Positions 17,721 through 28,072 are shown, counted from the first letter of the stretch. The stretch: 64,000 bases of DNA from Phenylobacterium sp. RIFCSPHIGHO2_01_FULL_69_31 (GCF_001824475.1 NZ_MHXN01000003.1:230798-294797); one strand, 5' to 3'. Translations and numbers: made by a program. Notes: a model not told the origin generated them from the letters alone.

Positions 17721-19183
17721 CGCGCGGCTTCGAACGCCTTCAGCAGGTGCTCGTGCCGCCATTGCTCGCGGGCCTTGTCGCTCTTGGCGACGAACGCGGC
17801 GCAGGCGCCCTTGGGCTCGGCGTTCCCGACTTGGCCCCGGCAAGCCGCCACAGGCTTGCGATAGACGTTGGGGTCGCTCCACAGCCCCTCGCCCGCCAGG
17901 AAGCTGTAGGCGATGCCATTGCGCGCCGCAGTCTTGAGGTCGGCGTAGGTCGCGCCGGTCTTCACCGCCAGGACGTAGTCCGCCGACAGGTCGCTGCGCA
18001 AGATGCCGGCATCATCGGTGGACAGCGCCACCGGCACGCCCCGCTGCCGCAGCCAGGCATAGGGGTGCTCCTCCGGCTTCACGCCCAGGATCTCGCGGTT
18101 CGAGATCGGATTGACCTCCACCAGCACGCCCTTGGCCGCCATTTCCGCCGCCAGCGCCTCGGCGCCCGTCTCGTGGGGCAGCGCCACCCCGTGCCCGATG
18201 CGCCGCGCCCCCGCCACCCGCACGGCGGCGCCGACGTGGTAGCTGAGGGTCTCGGGCGTGGCGACGTCGAGGCTCAGTTCGCCGGCGTGCAGCGCCACGG
18301 GTGTCTTGCGGCCGCGGTCGGTCAACAGCTCCACGATCTTCATGTGGGTGTCGTAGTGGGTCACCGCGTCCTGGCTGTCCTCGGGCGCCACGAGCTGCAG
18401 GCCGACCCAGCGCGGGTCGGCGGCCACCGTGGCCACGCCGAGCTGGAGCTGGGCCATGGTCTCCTCGGGCCGACCCTGGCGGATGGCCTGGAAGAGGAAG
18501 CGCACGGTCACCCGGCAGCCGGGCCGGGCCTCCGCCGTGCCGCACTTCAGCACCTCGCGGGCGCGGGCCTGCATGGCGTCGGTGTTCGCGATCACCGTGG
18601 GAACGAGCCGCTCCAGCCCCGCCTCGCTCAGCGCTGTGCGGGTCGCCGCCGGATCGCCCTTCCACCCGACCCGCGCGCCCAGGCTGCGGGACGGGAAGAA
18701 CTGCGGCGTCACCATCAGCTCGAGGTAGAAGGTATTCTGCCGCGCGAGGTCGCCCATCACCACCGCCAGGGCGTCGCCCTCGCGGCTGGGCTTCATGCCC
18801 ATGCGGCCGAAGGACGAGAAGAACTGGTCATGGCCAGAGCGATCCCGAAAGCCGGGGTGGCGGGTGCTGAGGCTGTCCACCACCAACGACCGCAACGCCT
18901 CGTCCGCAATGACGGCCGGCGCCGGCTTGGAGTCCGGCCCCGCGCACGACGGCCGGATCGCTAGCTCCCGCATGTCCACGCACAGGCCGTCCTCGGCCGC
19001 CCAGTTGAGCAGGGTCTCGCCGTAGATCGCGCCGGACAGGTGGTTGTGAAGCTCGCCGCCCTTGGGGAACGCCTTCATGAAGGCGGTAAGCTCGCCGGCG
19101 GTCATCTTGGCCAGGTCCGGCGCCGCGGCGGCGGGCGCGGCCAGGGCCAGGGCGGCGGACACGCCGATCAGGATTCGTTTCAT
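17717..19183 (-). CDS. Secreted adenosine deaminase-family protein
   Basis: A 488-residue protein with a clear signal peptide (ILIGVSAALALAAPAAAA). It carries the deaminase zinc and catalytic motifs: GGELHNHLSGA, VALHAGE, RIGHGVALP and ALSTDDAGILRSDLSADY. This larger, exported form resembles the ADGF-like group rather than the roughly 330-residue cytoplasmic Add. It would convert adenosine to inosine in the periplasm, upstream of the NUP-family protein and permease encoded convergently. It is last in the leftward gene run from 28 kb. Confidence 0.9.
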   Translation of the reverse strand: MKRILIGVSAALALAAPAAAAPDLAKMTAGELTAFMKAFPKGGELHNHLSGAIYGETLLNWAAEDGLCVDMRELAIRPSCAGPDSKPAPAVIADEALRSLVVDSLSTRHPGFRDRSGHDQFFSSFGRMGMKPSREGDALAVVMGDLARQNTFYLELMVTPQFFPSRSLGARVGWKGDPAATRTALSEAGLERLVPTVIANTDAMQARAREVLKCGTAEARPGCRVTVRFLFQAIRQGRPEETMAQLQLGVATVAADPRWVGLQLVAPEDSQDAVTHYDTHMKIVELLTDRGRKTPVALHAGELSLDVATPETLSYHVGAAVRVAGARRIGHGVALPHETGAEALAAEMAAKGVLVEVNPISNREILGVKPEEHPYAWLRQRGVPVALSTDDAGILRSDLSADYVLAVKTGATYADLKTAARNGIAYSFLAGEGLWSDPNVYRKPVAACRGQVGNAEPKGACAAFVAKSDKAREQWRHEHLLKAFEAAR

Positions 19184-19235
19184 GGGGCACGAAGGCGCCT
19201 GACGTCGCCCTCGCGGTCAAGCCACGCCCCGATGC

Positions 19236-19775
19236 TTACCGCGCGAAGAGAGGCAGGACGTAGGGCGCCACGAAGGCGAACAGGCTGGCCACCAGCCCCG
19301 CCAGCAGGATGCGGTAGGCGTAGCCCAGGTAGAGGTACTTCTTGAACGCGAGCACCTTGCCGTTCTGGTAGATGTCGCGCGCGAAAGCCTCGTAGACCGT
19401 CCTCGGATCGCCCAGCACGGTGAACAGGCGCTCCAGGAATTCCTCCTCCGGGACCTGGGTGAACGAGCCGAAGAACAGCAGGTTGGCCGGCCCGTCGGGC
19501 CGCGGCGGCGTCTTCACCGACGGCAGCACCGCCAGGATCGCCAGGAAGGCCGAGGCGAACGCCGCGCCGCCCAGGATGAACAGGGGCAGCGGCCGGGCCA
19601 CGTTGTGGATCTGGCTGATCGAGACGGTGAAGATCACGAAGGTGGCGGCCAGCACCATGTTGGCCTTCTGATCGGCCATCTGGCTGAGCTGGTACTGCAC
19701 CTGCTGGGCGGTGCGCAGCAGGTGGACCCCGTCGACCGCGAAAGTGGGCCGTGGCCCGGCCGCTTGGTCTTGCAT
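19236..19775 (-). CDS. DUF5706/PycTM-like membrane protein
   Basis: A 179-residue protein. A cytoplasmic N-terminus leads into MADQKANMVLAATFVIFTVS, a second helix near PLPLFILGGAAFASAFLAIL, and a third near the C-terminus (ILLAGLVASLFAFVAPYVL). The ADQKAN lead-in to the first helix is characteristic of DUF5706, the transmembrane effector domain of Pycsar anti-phage systems. No nucleotide cyclase or other defence gene is adjacent. Its neighbours are a nitroreductase and adenosine deaminase, so a defence role is unproven. It could be a stand-alone nucleotide-sensing membrane protein. Confidence 0.7.
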   Translation of the reverse strand: MQDQAAGPRPTFAVDGVHLLRTAQQVQYQLSQMADQKANMVLAATFVIFTVSISQIHNVARPLPLFILGGAAFASAFLAILAVLPSVKTPPRPDGPANLLFFGSFTQVPEEEFLERLFTVLGDPRTVYEAFARDIYQNGKVLAFKKYLYLGYAYRILLAGLVASLFAFVAPYVLPLFAR

Positions 19776-19818
19776 CGTATTCCCCCAGAACCCCGGCGAT
19801 TGGCGCGAGCCCTCGCCT

Positions 19819-20421
19819 CTATGCCCTGAACCGCCCCTCGAAGGCGAAGCTGGAAACCGGGTTACGCGGACTCGGCGTCTCGCGCGACCTGTAGGGCTCG
19901 TCCAGGATCTCCTTGTCGGCCGGCCGGCCGACCGCGATGGCCGCCTCGACGCGATACTGATCTTCGGGGACGTCCAGCACCGCGTAGGACCGCTCGAGAT
20001 CGAAGCCGGCCATGCCGTGCGCCGCCCATCCGACCTTATGCGCCTGCAGCGCGAGATAGGCCCAGGCCGCGCCCGCGTCGAAGGAATGGCTGTGGACCGG
20101 GGCCGGCTCTCGCCCCTCGACCCGCCGGAACCGGTCCGAGACCACGTACATCAGCACCGAGGCGTGCTTCACCCAGGCCTGGTTGTAGGGGATCAGCAGG
20201 TCGAACAGCCGGTCCCACTCCGCCGTGCCCTTGTGGCCATAGACGAACCGCCACGGCTGGCCGTTGTAGGCGCTGGGCGCCCAGCGCGCGGCCTCGAACA
20301 GGCTCATCAACAGCGCGTCCGGCATCGGCTCGCCGGTGAAGGCGCGCGGCGACCAACGCTCCAGGAACATCGGATCGACGTCGTGGTCCGCCGACCGCCC
20401 GTTGGCCTCGGGGCCCGCCAC
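19819..20421 (-). CDS. Nitroreductase-family flavoprotein (possible RutE substitute)
   Basis: A 200-residue protein starting at GTG directly after the rutC TAG stop. It has the nitroreductase FMN-binding pattern WSPRAFTGEPMP, FEAARWAPSAYNGQPWRF and GWAAHGMAGFD. It resembles generic nitroreductases more than E. coli RutE. Its place at the end of rutABC suggests it could reduce malonic semialdehyde (the RutE step), which is an inference from position. A broader nitro/quinone reductase role remains possible. Confidence 0.82.
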   Translation of the reverse strand: MAGPEANGRSADHDVDPMFLERWSPRAFTGEPMPDALLMSLFEAARWAPSAYNGQPWRFVYGHKGTAEWDRLFDLLIPYNQAWVKHASVLMYVVSDRFRRVEGREPAPVHSHSFDAGAAWAYLALQAHKVGWAAHGMAGFDLERSYAVLDVPEDQYRVEAAIAVGRPADKEILDEPYRSRETPSPRNPVSSFAFEGRFRA

Positions 20422-20811
20422 CTACGCCTTCCCGATGTGGGCGATGGAGGCGATCTCGACCAGGAAGTCGGGCCGCACCAGACCGCACTGGATGCAGAAC
20501 CGCGCCGGCTTCTCGCCGGGGAAGTACTCGGCATAGACCTTGTTGATGGCCGCGTAATCCGCCCAGTCCTTCAGGAAGATGTGGTTCATGGTCACGTCGT
20601 CCATGGTCCCGCCCGCGGTCTCGATGACGGACTTGATGGTCTCCAGCACCTGGCGCGTCTGCGCCGCCGCATCGCCGACGTGGGCGACGTTGTTGTCCTT
20701 GTCGAAGGCCAGGGTCCCGGAGACGTAGACCACGCCGTCGGCCAGCGTGCCGGGCGAGAAGGGCGCGATGGGCGTGCCGGTCCCCGGCGGGGTGATGACG
20801 GTCTTGGGCAT
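20422..20811 (-). CDS. rutC: RutC, RidA-family 3-aminoacrylate deaminase
   Basis: A 129-residue RidA/YjgF protein opening [20 protein letters not shown], close to RutC, with [27 protein letters not shown] and [19 protein letters not shown]. RutC removes 3-aminoacrylate released by RutB, giving malonic semialdehyde and ammonia. It starts 11 bases after rutB and is followed without a gap by the nitroreductase. Confidence 0.95.
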   Translation of the reverse strand: MPKTVITPPGTGTPIAPFSPGTLADGVVYVSGTLAFDKDNNVAHVGDAAAQTRQVLETIKSVIETAGGTMDDVTMNHIFLKDWADYAAINKVYAEYFPGEKPARFCIQCGLVRPDFLVEIASIAHIGKA

Positions 20812-20822
20812 CTGTCTTCCTC

Positions 20823-21531
20823 TTAGGTTCGGGGCGGGGTCTGGCCGATGGCCCCGCAGAAGTCGGCGGTGTTCGACACCCAGCCGAAGAATTTCTCGAC
20901 GTTGTAGACCGTGGCCTCCTGCAGGAAGGCGGGGCCGGCCTGATGGGTCGCGTCCTCCAGCAGCACGCCGAAGTACTCCCGGTGATAGCCGTCGCGCAGC
21001 GTGCTTTCCACGCAGACGTTGGTGGCGATACCGCAGAAGGCCAGGCTGCGGATGCCGCGGGCCCGCAGCATCGAGTCCAGGGCGGTGTTGTAGAAGGCCG
21101 AGTAGCGCGGCTTCTCGATCACGATGTCGCCGGCCTGCGGCTGCAGGCGGTCGACCAGGGCGTAGTCCCAGGTCCCCTTGGCCAGCAGCTTGCCCTCGAG
21201 TTCGGGCCGCTCGCGCATGGTCTTGAGCGCGTTCGACTTCCACCAGTTGGGCGAACCCGGCCCGCCCGCCTCGACGTAGCCCGCGTCCCAGCCGTTCTGG
21301 AAGAACACCACCTGCACCCCGGCCTTGCGCGCGGTCTCGACCAGCACCGCGATCCGGTCGATCACCGCCGCTGCGCCGCCGATGTCGAACCCGGCGATGT
21401 CGAGATAGCCGCCCTGCGAGGCATAGGCGTTCTGCATGTCCACCACGATCAGCGCGGTGGCCTGCGGATCGATGGGCAGGTTCTCGGGCCGCGCCGGCAG
21501 GGTGACCGCGCCGTCTACGGGGATGGTCGGC

Positions 21532-21545
<14 letters not shown>
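20823..21545 (-). CDS. rutB: RutB, ureidoacrylate amidohydrolase
   Basis: A 240-residue isochorismatase-fold hydrolase. The catalytic Asp is in [17 protein letters not shown] and the catalytic Cys in [26 protein letters not shown] matches the RutB N-terminal region. It hydrolyses the RutA product to 3-aminoacrylate and carbamate. The start overlaps rutA by 14 bases. Confidence 0.95.
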
Positions 21546-22611
<1,066 letters not shown>

Positions 22612-22674
22612 GGGCCCCGCCCCCTCTGCACGGCCGTCCAGTTGGCGCCGCGCGGAGGCGGCGCGCAAGCCGGG

Positions 22675-23484
22675 TCAGCGGAATTCCTCGCCGGCGGCAG
22701 TGGGGGGTTCCGGAATGTCCTCGTAGGGGCGAAGGCCACCCGCCAGCAGGCATTTCCAGACATCCTCCGGGGTCTCTGCAAAGCGGAAGAGGTCGAGGTC
22801 GGCCTGGGCGACCATCCCCGCGGCGACCAAGGCGTCGAAGTTCACGATGGATCGCCAGTAGCCCTCGTCGAACAGCACGATCGGCATGGGGGGCGACTTG
22901 TCGGTCTGGCGCAGCGTCAGGATCTCGAACAGCTCGTCCAAGGTCCCGAACCCACCCGGGAACACCACCAGGGCGCTGGCCCGCATCGCGAAGTGCATCT
23001 TGCGCATCGCGAAATAGTGGAAGCGGAAGGTGAGCTCGGGGGTGGAGTAGCCGTTCGGGTACTGTTCGTGCGGCAGGGTGATGTTCAGGCCGACCGACGG
23101 GGCGCCGACGTCCGTGGCCCCGCGGTTGGCGGCCTCCATGATGCCGGGGCCGCCGCCGGTGCAGATCACGTTGAACCGCTCGCCCTTGGCCGACAGGTGC
23201 GCCCCGCCCCGCTTCGAGGCGATGGCGGCGAACTCGCGGGCGGCGGCGTACCAGCGCGGATGCGGCTCGGGCCCGTCCTCGCGGATCCGCGCCGAGCCGA
23301 AGACGACGATGGTGGAGCGGACGCTCCAGTTGCGCAGCGCCTCGTCGACCTTGGCGAATTCCAGCAGGAAGCGGACCCCGCGCATGGAGGGGCCCATGAT
23401 GAAGTCCGGGTCCATGGAAGCCAGTCGGTAGGTCGGCGAAGCCATCTGCGGCGCCGCCGGATGGGGGGATTGAGTCTCGGTCAT
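22675..23484 (-). CDS. LOG-family nucleotide 5'-monophosphate phosphoribohydrolase
   Basis: A 269-residue protein with the LOG/lysine-decarboxylase-like signatures ICTGGGPGIMEAANRG and VFPGGFGTLDELFEIL (the PGGxGTxxE motif), and STIVVFGSARI. Family members cleave nucleotide monophosphates to base plus ribose 5-phosphate; some act on cytokinin nucleotides. Lying 63 bases upstream of rutA, it could release bases for the Rut and purine pathways (inference). It is on the long form of the family, with about 40 extra N-terminal residues. Confidence 0.88.
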   Translation of the reverse strand: MTETQSPHPAAPQMASPTYRLASMDPDFIMGPSMRGVRFLLEFAKVDEALRNWSVRSTIVVFGSARIREDGPEPHPRWYAAAREFAAIASKRGGAHLSAKGERFNVICTGGGPGIMEAANRGATDVGAPSVGLNITLPHEQYPNGYSTPELTFRFHYFAMRKMHFAMRASALVVFPGGFGTLDELFEILTLRQTDKSPPMPIVLFDEGYWRSIVNFDALVAAGMVAQADLDLFRFAETPEDVWKCLLAGGLRPYEDIPEPPTAAGEEFR

Positions 23485-23502
23485 CCCGCCAGTCTAGGCG
23501 GA

Positions 23503-24798
23503 TCAGGCCGCCTTCGTCAGCGCGCGCGCGATCACCTTGGCGAAAGCGTCGGCCACGGGCGGGATCAGGGCCGGCGATACGCAGCTGAGGTCGTCGCCGC
23601 GGGCGTGGTGGAAGCGGTGGGCTCCGAAGATCCCCATGACCGGATCGTAGCCCGCGCTGAGGATGCTGGAGAGCTCGCCGGCGGCGCGCTTGGGGTCGGC
23701 GGGATAGGTCTGCTCCAGTCCGGGCTGGCCGGCGAAGGCGGCCTTGCAGGCCTCGACCAGCGGCGGGCTGGCCAGCAGGAAGCGCTGGGGGTCGGCGCTG
23801 GGCAGGGGTCCGAGCTGCAGCCCCCGCTCGTGCCAGTCCCGGGCGGCGACATTGGCCCCAAGGTGGACCCAGAGGGCGGTGGCGGCCGGCTTGGGCGCTG
23901 CGTGAGCGATATAGGTCTCGCCCCCTGCGTATTCATACTCATGGCCGCTGGTTGCGACCAGGGCGAGGTCCACGGGCAGTTTGGACCTTGCGGCCCAGGC
24001 GGCGAGCTGGAGCCAGGCGGCCAGGCCGCTGCCCCGCTCGCCCACGCAGCCGAACCAGCCGGATCGGGGGGTCGACAGTACGAGTGTCTTGGGCGCGCCA
24101 CGACTTAGGGTTGCGGTGACGTTGAAGGCGGGGCGGCGGAACGAGCGGCCGGGCATGCGCAGGGTGGCGGGCGCCCCCTTTGCGGCCGCTTCGACGAAGG
24201 GATCGGCGTCGCGCGGCGCGAGGACGGCGACGGGCACGTCGAACAGCGGCTTGTCGGCCGGGGTGTTGAGCGCCAGGGCCTGGCCGGTGGGGCCGGTGGT
24301 GACCAGCACCACGGCCTTGGCGCCGGCCTCGGTCGCCGCCTTTACGCGGCGCTCGACCTCGCCCTTGGCGGTGGACCAGCGGGCGTGGGGCAGCACGAGG
24401 AGCGCGATCTCGCCCTCGCCGCGCTGGGGAACGAACAGGCGTCCGGTCAGCCCCGGCGTCGGCTGGACGATCGCCTGCGGGATCAGCGTCGCCCGCGCGC
24501 CGTCGATAGAGAGGCTGGGGGCCTCGCCCTCGTAGGCCGGGACCTCGAAGGGCTGGCGCTCGCAGGCGTAGCCCAGGGCCTTGAGCTCGCCCTCGATCCA
24601 GGCCCCGCAGGCATCGTCTCCCGCCCCGCCCGCGGCCTTGTCGCCGAAGCCGGCATAGCGCTCCAGGATGCGCCTGGCGTCCGCCTCCGAGCCGCCCGCC
24701 CCGGCCTGAGCGCCGGTCACAGGCGCGGCGGCCAGAAGGGTCGCGCCGACGCCGAGGACGGCGCGGCGGGAGGCGGAGAGCGGGGCGTTCTGATCCAT
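23503..24798 (-). CDS. Exported M28-peptidase-like protein with PA-type insert, degenerate metal site
   Basis: A 431-residue protein with an export signal (SASRRAVLGVGATLLAAAPV). The overall layout resembles M28 aminopeptidases with a protease-associated insert (about residues 100-215, including AGAKAVVLVTTGPTG). Where M28 enzymes have the HxD zinc ligands and a paired glutamate, I see STPRSGWFGC, ERGSGLAAWLQLA and ATSGHEYEYAGGE, so several expected ligands are missing. HHARGDDLSCV near the end does match the last His-containing motif. It may be a non-canonical or non-peptidase member. It lies 18 bases upstream of the LOG-family gene. Confidence 0.7.
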   Translation of the reverse strand: MDQNAPLSASRRAVLGVGATLLAAAPVTGAQAGAGGSEADARRILERYAGFGDKAAGGAGDDACGAWIEGELKALGYACERQPFEVPAYEGEAPSLSIDGARATLIPQAIVQPTPGLTGRLFVPQRGEGEIALLVLPHARWSTAKGEVERRVKAATEAGAKAVVLVTTGPTGQALALNTPADKPLFDVPVAVLAPRDADPFVEAAAKGAPATLRMPGRSFRRPAFNVTATLSRGAPKTLVLSTPRSGWFGCVGERGSGLAAWLQLAAWAARSKLPVDLALVATSGHEYEYAGGETYIAHAAPKPAATALWVHLGANVAARDWHERGLQLGPLPSADPQRFLLASPPLVEACKAAFAGQPGLEQTYPADPKRAAGELSSILSAGYDPVMGIFGAHRFHHARGDDLSCVSPALIPPVADAFAKVIARALTKAA

Positions 24799-24807
24799 CC
24801 GCCGAAG

Positions 24808-25848
24808 CTAGCGGAGGCCGTCGACGGGCGCGATGGGCGTCGGCGGACCACAGCGCGCGGCCTTCGCATAGCCGTCTCCGGCGGGGTCGATCCGCTTGGG
24901 CAGTTCGCACAGCTCGCGCGCCGCCGCCCCGTCGCCCTTCAGATAGGCGCGCCAGAACCGGATCGTCTCGGCCTTCACGATCTCCATCTGCGGCGGATCG
25001 GTGGGCTTCAGCACGCCGCCGGCCCCTCGCCGCCCGCCGAACAGGCCGTGGTCGGCGCCGTCCAGCACGATCAGGAACTGGTCCGCGCCCTGGATCGCCT
25101 GGAAGGGCGTGGTTCGCTCGAACGGAGACTTCTCCAGATCGAAGGGCGTCACGTCCGCCGTGCCGGTGAAATGCAGCATCGGGGTCTTCACGGCCGCGAA
25201 AGCGATCTTGGGATTGTCGCCACGCGGCTTGTTCGGACTATAGGCGACGGCGGCGCGTATGCGCGGCTCGGCGAACCGCGTCGGCGGCGCGGCGCCAGGC
25301 ACGCGCTGCCCGACGGCCACCAGGGTCGACAGCGCGCCATAGGAATGGCCGGACATGCCGACGCGGCTCATGTCCGCCTTGGCGGCCAGGCGCGGGTCCT
25401 TGGCGATCTGGTCCAGCGCGAACGGCAGGTCGCCGTACCGCGCCTGCGCCACCTGGGGGTTGATGGCCGTCCCGCCGGTGGCGACGACGCCGGCGGTGGT
25501 CGTGGGCCGCCCCCGGCCGCCCAGGATGCCCGTGTCGGAGCCGGCGTGTTGCAGGCAGACCACCAGGAAGCCCGCTTCGGCGACAGCCTGCAGGATGAAG
25601 ACCGACGTCTCCCGGCTGCCGCCCAGGCCGTGGCTGTGGACCACCACCGGAAACGGCCCCGCGCCCTTGGGCGCATAGGCCTTGAATGGCACGACCCGGC
25701 CATCGCGGGCCGGATCGGTCCATTCCCCATAGATCACCTCGACGGCCGATGCCGACGCCGCGGCCCCGGCCGGCTGCGCGACCGCCCCGGCCGGCGCCAG
25801 GCCGGCCAGCGCGGCCAGAACGAGGAGGGCTGCGCCGCGCCGGCTCAT
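24808..25848 (-). CDS. Secreted alpha/beta hydrolase (dienelactone hydrolase/PAF-acetylhydrolase-like)
   Basis: A 346-residue protein with a signal peptide (GAALLVLAALAGLAPAGAVA). The oxyanion-hole region is VVVHSHGLGGSRE, the nucleophile elbow is GMSGHSYGAL, and the acid/base region includes HFTGTADVTPF and LDGADHGLFGG. The specific substrate cannot be told. The start at 25848 is four bases after the TonB receptor stop, so the two are almost certainly cotranscribed, suggesting the hydrolase processes the imported ligand. Confidence 0.85.
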   Translation of the reverse strand: MSRRGAALLVLAALAGLAPAGAVAQPAGAAASASAVEVIYGEWTDPARDGRVVPFKAYAPKGAGPFPVVVHSHGLGGSRETSVFILQAVAEAGFLVVCLQHAGSDTGILGGRGRPTTTAGVVATGGTAINPQVAQARYGDLPFALDQIAKDPRLAAKADMSRVGMSGHSYGALSTLVAVGQRVPGAAPPTRFAEPRIRAAVAYSPNKPRGDNPKIAFAAVKTPMLHFTGTADVTPFDLEKSPFERTTPFQAIQGADQFLIVLDGADHGLFGGRRGAGGVLKPTDPPQMEIVKAETIRFWRAYLKGDGAAARELCELPKRIDPAGDGYAKAARCGPPTPIAPVDGLR

Positions 25849-25852
25849 CCGC

Positions 25853-28072
25853 TTACCAGGAGTACCGGAGCTGGGCGCCGTAGGTGCGCGGCATGTTCCA
25901 GCGCCGGGTCGTGGCCGCGTTGAACACGATGTAGGACTCATCGCCCACGTTGTTCGAATAGACCGCGAACTCCCAGCCATTCTTCTGCAGGCCCACCCGC
26001 ACGTCGAAGATCTGGTAGTCGTTGAGCTCCGGCGTCTGGGCGATCTCCTGCACGCCGCCCCAGCGTCCGGTCCCCTTGATGTTGAAGAAGCCGACGTAGT
26101 CGTCGCGCAGGTCGCGGCGGTAGTTGAGGTTGAAGGTGCCGGTCCAGTCGGGACGCTGCGGCCCCTTCTTGCCCTCGTCCGGACCCGACGTGATCTTGCC
26201 GCCCTGGCGGGAGCCGCCGATCGAAAGGCGCGCCGTGCCGCCCAGCACCTCGGCGGCGCCGGTCAGTTCGGCCTCGAGGCCCCAGAGTTCGGCCTTGCCG
26301 GCGTTGTAGACGAACGGCGTCGCCTGCACCGGGCAGACGGTCGAGCCCACCGCACAGCCGTTGTCGGTCTGGACCAGCAGGTCCTTCACGTTGGTCTGGT
26401 AGGCGGACAGGCTGAGGAACACCCGCGGCGCCAGATTGCCCTTCAGCCCCACCTCGTAGGCCGTGGCCTTCTCGTCGTCGAAGGTGGTGGGGATGGGCCG
26501 CGGCTGGCGCGGATCGCCCAGGGCCAGGTTGAAGCCGCCGGCGCGATAGGCGGTGCCGACCTTGCCGTAGGCCAGCCAGCCCGCGAGCTTGTAGGCCGCC
26601 GTGACGTTGTACGAGAAGTCGCTGGTCTCGCGGCCGGTGTCGATATCGAAACCGACCCCCGACGGCCGGCCCGTGCCGAAGTCGAGACGGGTGGACAGCA
26701 GGTCCTTGTCGTCGCGGGTGTAGCGGCCTTCCGCCGTGACGTTGAAGGCCTCCGTCAGGTCGTAGCCGACCGAGCCGTAGGCGGCCCAGGAGACGAAGTC
26801 GAGGCGGCTGACGCCGACCGTGCCGAACGAGCGGCCGTTGGCGGCGGTCGGCGGCCCGGCCAGGGTGTTCTGGTACTTGTCGTTGAGGTCGTAGTACTCG
26901 AACCCGGCCAGCCAACTGAAGCCCGCCGTCTTCTCGCCGACCAGGTGGACGTCCTGGAAGAGCACCCGGGCGTAGTCGTTCTGCGAGCCGCCCAGGTCGG
27001 GGCTGCCCTGCACCTGCCCCGGCGCGACCAGGCCGGCGGCGGCCACGCGCTGCAGGAACGAGGGCGAGGTGGCGTCGCGGTCGTAGGCGTTCTGCGAGCG
27101 GCGCTCGCGCAGGGCCGTGGTCGACGTCAGGGTCGCGAAGCCGAAGTCGTACTCCAGCACCAGCTCGGCGTAGTTCACCTGCTGCTTGGCGGACGACGGG
27201 TGGTTCCACTCGATGTCGTATTTGTCCTGGAAGACCCCGCGCGGATAGATGGCGCTCGTGCCTGCCGGGATCATCAGCTGGTACATCAGGCCGGGAAGCT
27301 GGTCGCGGCCGTGCTCCAGCAGGAGGTTGGCGCTGAACGGGCCGTTCTCATAGCGAACCTGGCCGCGGTAGATCTCGGACTCCTGGCGGTCGAAATACTC
27401 GTCGCGGACCGGGTTGTAGAAGAAGCCCTTGCGCTGCTTCATCAGGTTAGCGCCCAGGCGCACCGACCAGTTGTCGTTGATCGGCTGGTTCCAGACGAGC
27501 TGGCCCTCGTAGCGGGCGTTGTTGCCGCCATCGAGGACGAAGAAGCCCTCCTGGCGCTGGGTCGGCCGCGCGGAGACCACGTTGATCGAGCCGCCCACCG
27601 CGTTGCGCCCGTTCAACGCCCCTTGCACGCCGCGCAACACCTCGATGGTGCGCACGTCGAAGAAGTCGGGCTTGGAGAAGGTGCGGCCGCCCACATAGCC
27701 GCCGCCGATATAGACGCCGTTCCGATAGAGGCCCACGGCCGCGTCCGCCGCGGTCGCCCGGCTGGTGCCCGAGCCCCGGATCGAGATCTCGGAGGTCACC
27801 GGGTTGGAGGTGTTGGCGAAGTTCACCGCCGGCACGTTGGACAGCAGCGCCTGGGTGTTGGCGATGCCGCCCATGGCCTGGATCTGTTCGGCGCCCAGCG
27901 CCGTCCCGGCGGCCGGGATCTCGCGCAGGCTCTCCTCGCGCTTGCGCGCCGTGACCAGCACCTCGTCCAGTTCGGGAGCGGCGGCCGCCGTCGTCTGGGC
28001 ATAGGCCGGCGCGGCGATCGCGCAGGCGATCACGGCGATGGACGCGCTTTTGAGGATGTGGCGCTTCATCAT
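25853..28072 (-). CDS. TonB-dependent outer-membrane receptor
   Basis: A 739-residue receptor. Signal peptide HILKSASIAVIACAIAAPAYAQ is followed by a plug domain (LDEVLVTARKREESLREIPA, VLRGVQGALNGRNAVGGSIN) and a beta-barrel ending in an aromatic residue (LRYSW), as expected for outer-membrane assembly. The start has two adjacent ATG codons (28072, 28069). It leads a leftward run of genes down to the rut genes and adenosine deaminase, so nucleoside-related ligands are possible but unproven. Confidence 0.93.
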   Translation of the reverse strand: MMKRHILKSASIAVIACAIAAPAYAQTTAAAAPELDEVLVTARKREESLREIPAAGTALGAEQIQAMGGIANTQALLSNVPAVNFANTSNPVTSEISIRGSGTSRATAADAAVGLYRNGVYIGGGYVGGRTFSKPDFFDVRTIEVLRGVQGALNGRNAVGGSINVVSARPTQRQEGFFVLDGGNNARYEGQLVWNQPINDNWSVRLGANLMKQRKGFFYNPVRDEYFDRQESEIYRGQVRYENGPFSANLLLEHGRDQLPGLMYQLMIPAGTSAIYPRGVFQDKYDIEWNHPSSAKQQVNYAELVLEYDFGFATLTSTTALRERRSQNAYDRDATSPSFLQRVAAAGLVAPGQVQGSPDLGGSQNDYARVLFQDVHLVGEKTAGFSWLAGFEYYDLNDKYQNTLAGPPTAANGRSFGTVGVSRLDFVSWAAYGSVGYDLTEAFNVTAEGRYTRDDKDLLSTRLDFGTGRPSGVGFDIDTGRETSDFSYNVTAAYKLAGWLAYGKVGTAYRAGGFNLALGDPRQPRPIPTTFDDEKATAYEVGLKGNLAPRVFLSLSAYQTNVKDLLVQTDNGCAVGSTVCPVQATPFVYNAGKAELWGLEAELTGAAEVLGGTARLSIGGSRQGGKITSGPDEGKKGPQRPDWTGTFNLNYRRDLRDDYVGFFNIKGTGRWGGVQEIAQTPELNDYQIFDVRVGLQKNGWEFAVYSNNVGDESYIVFNAATTRRWNMPRTYGAQLRYSW

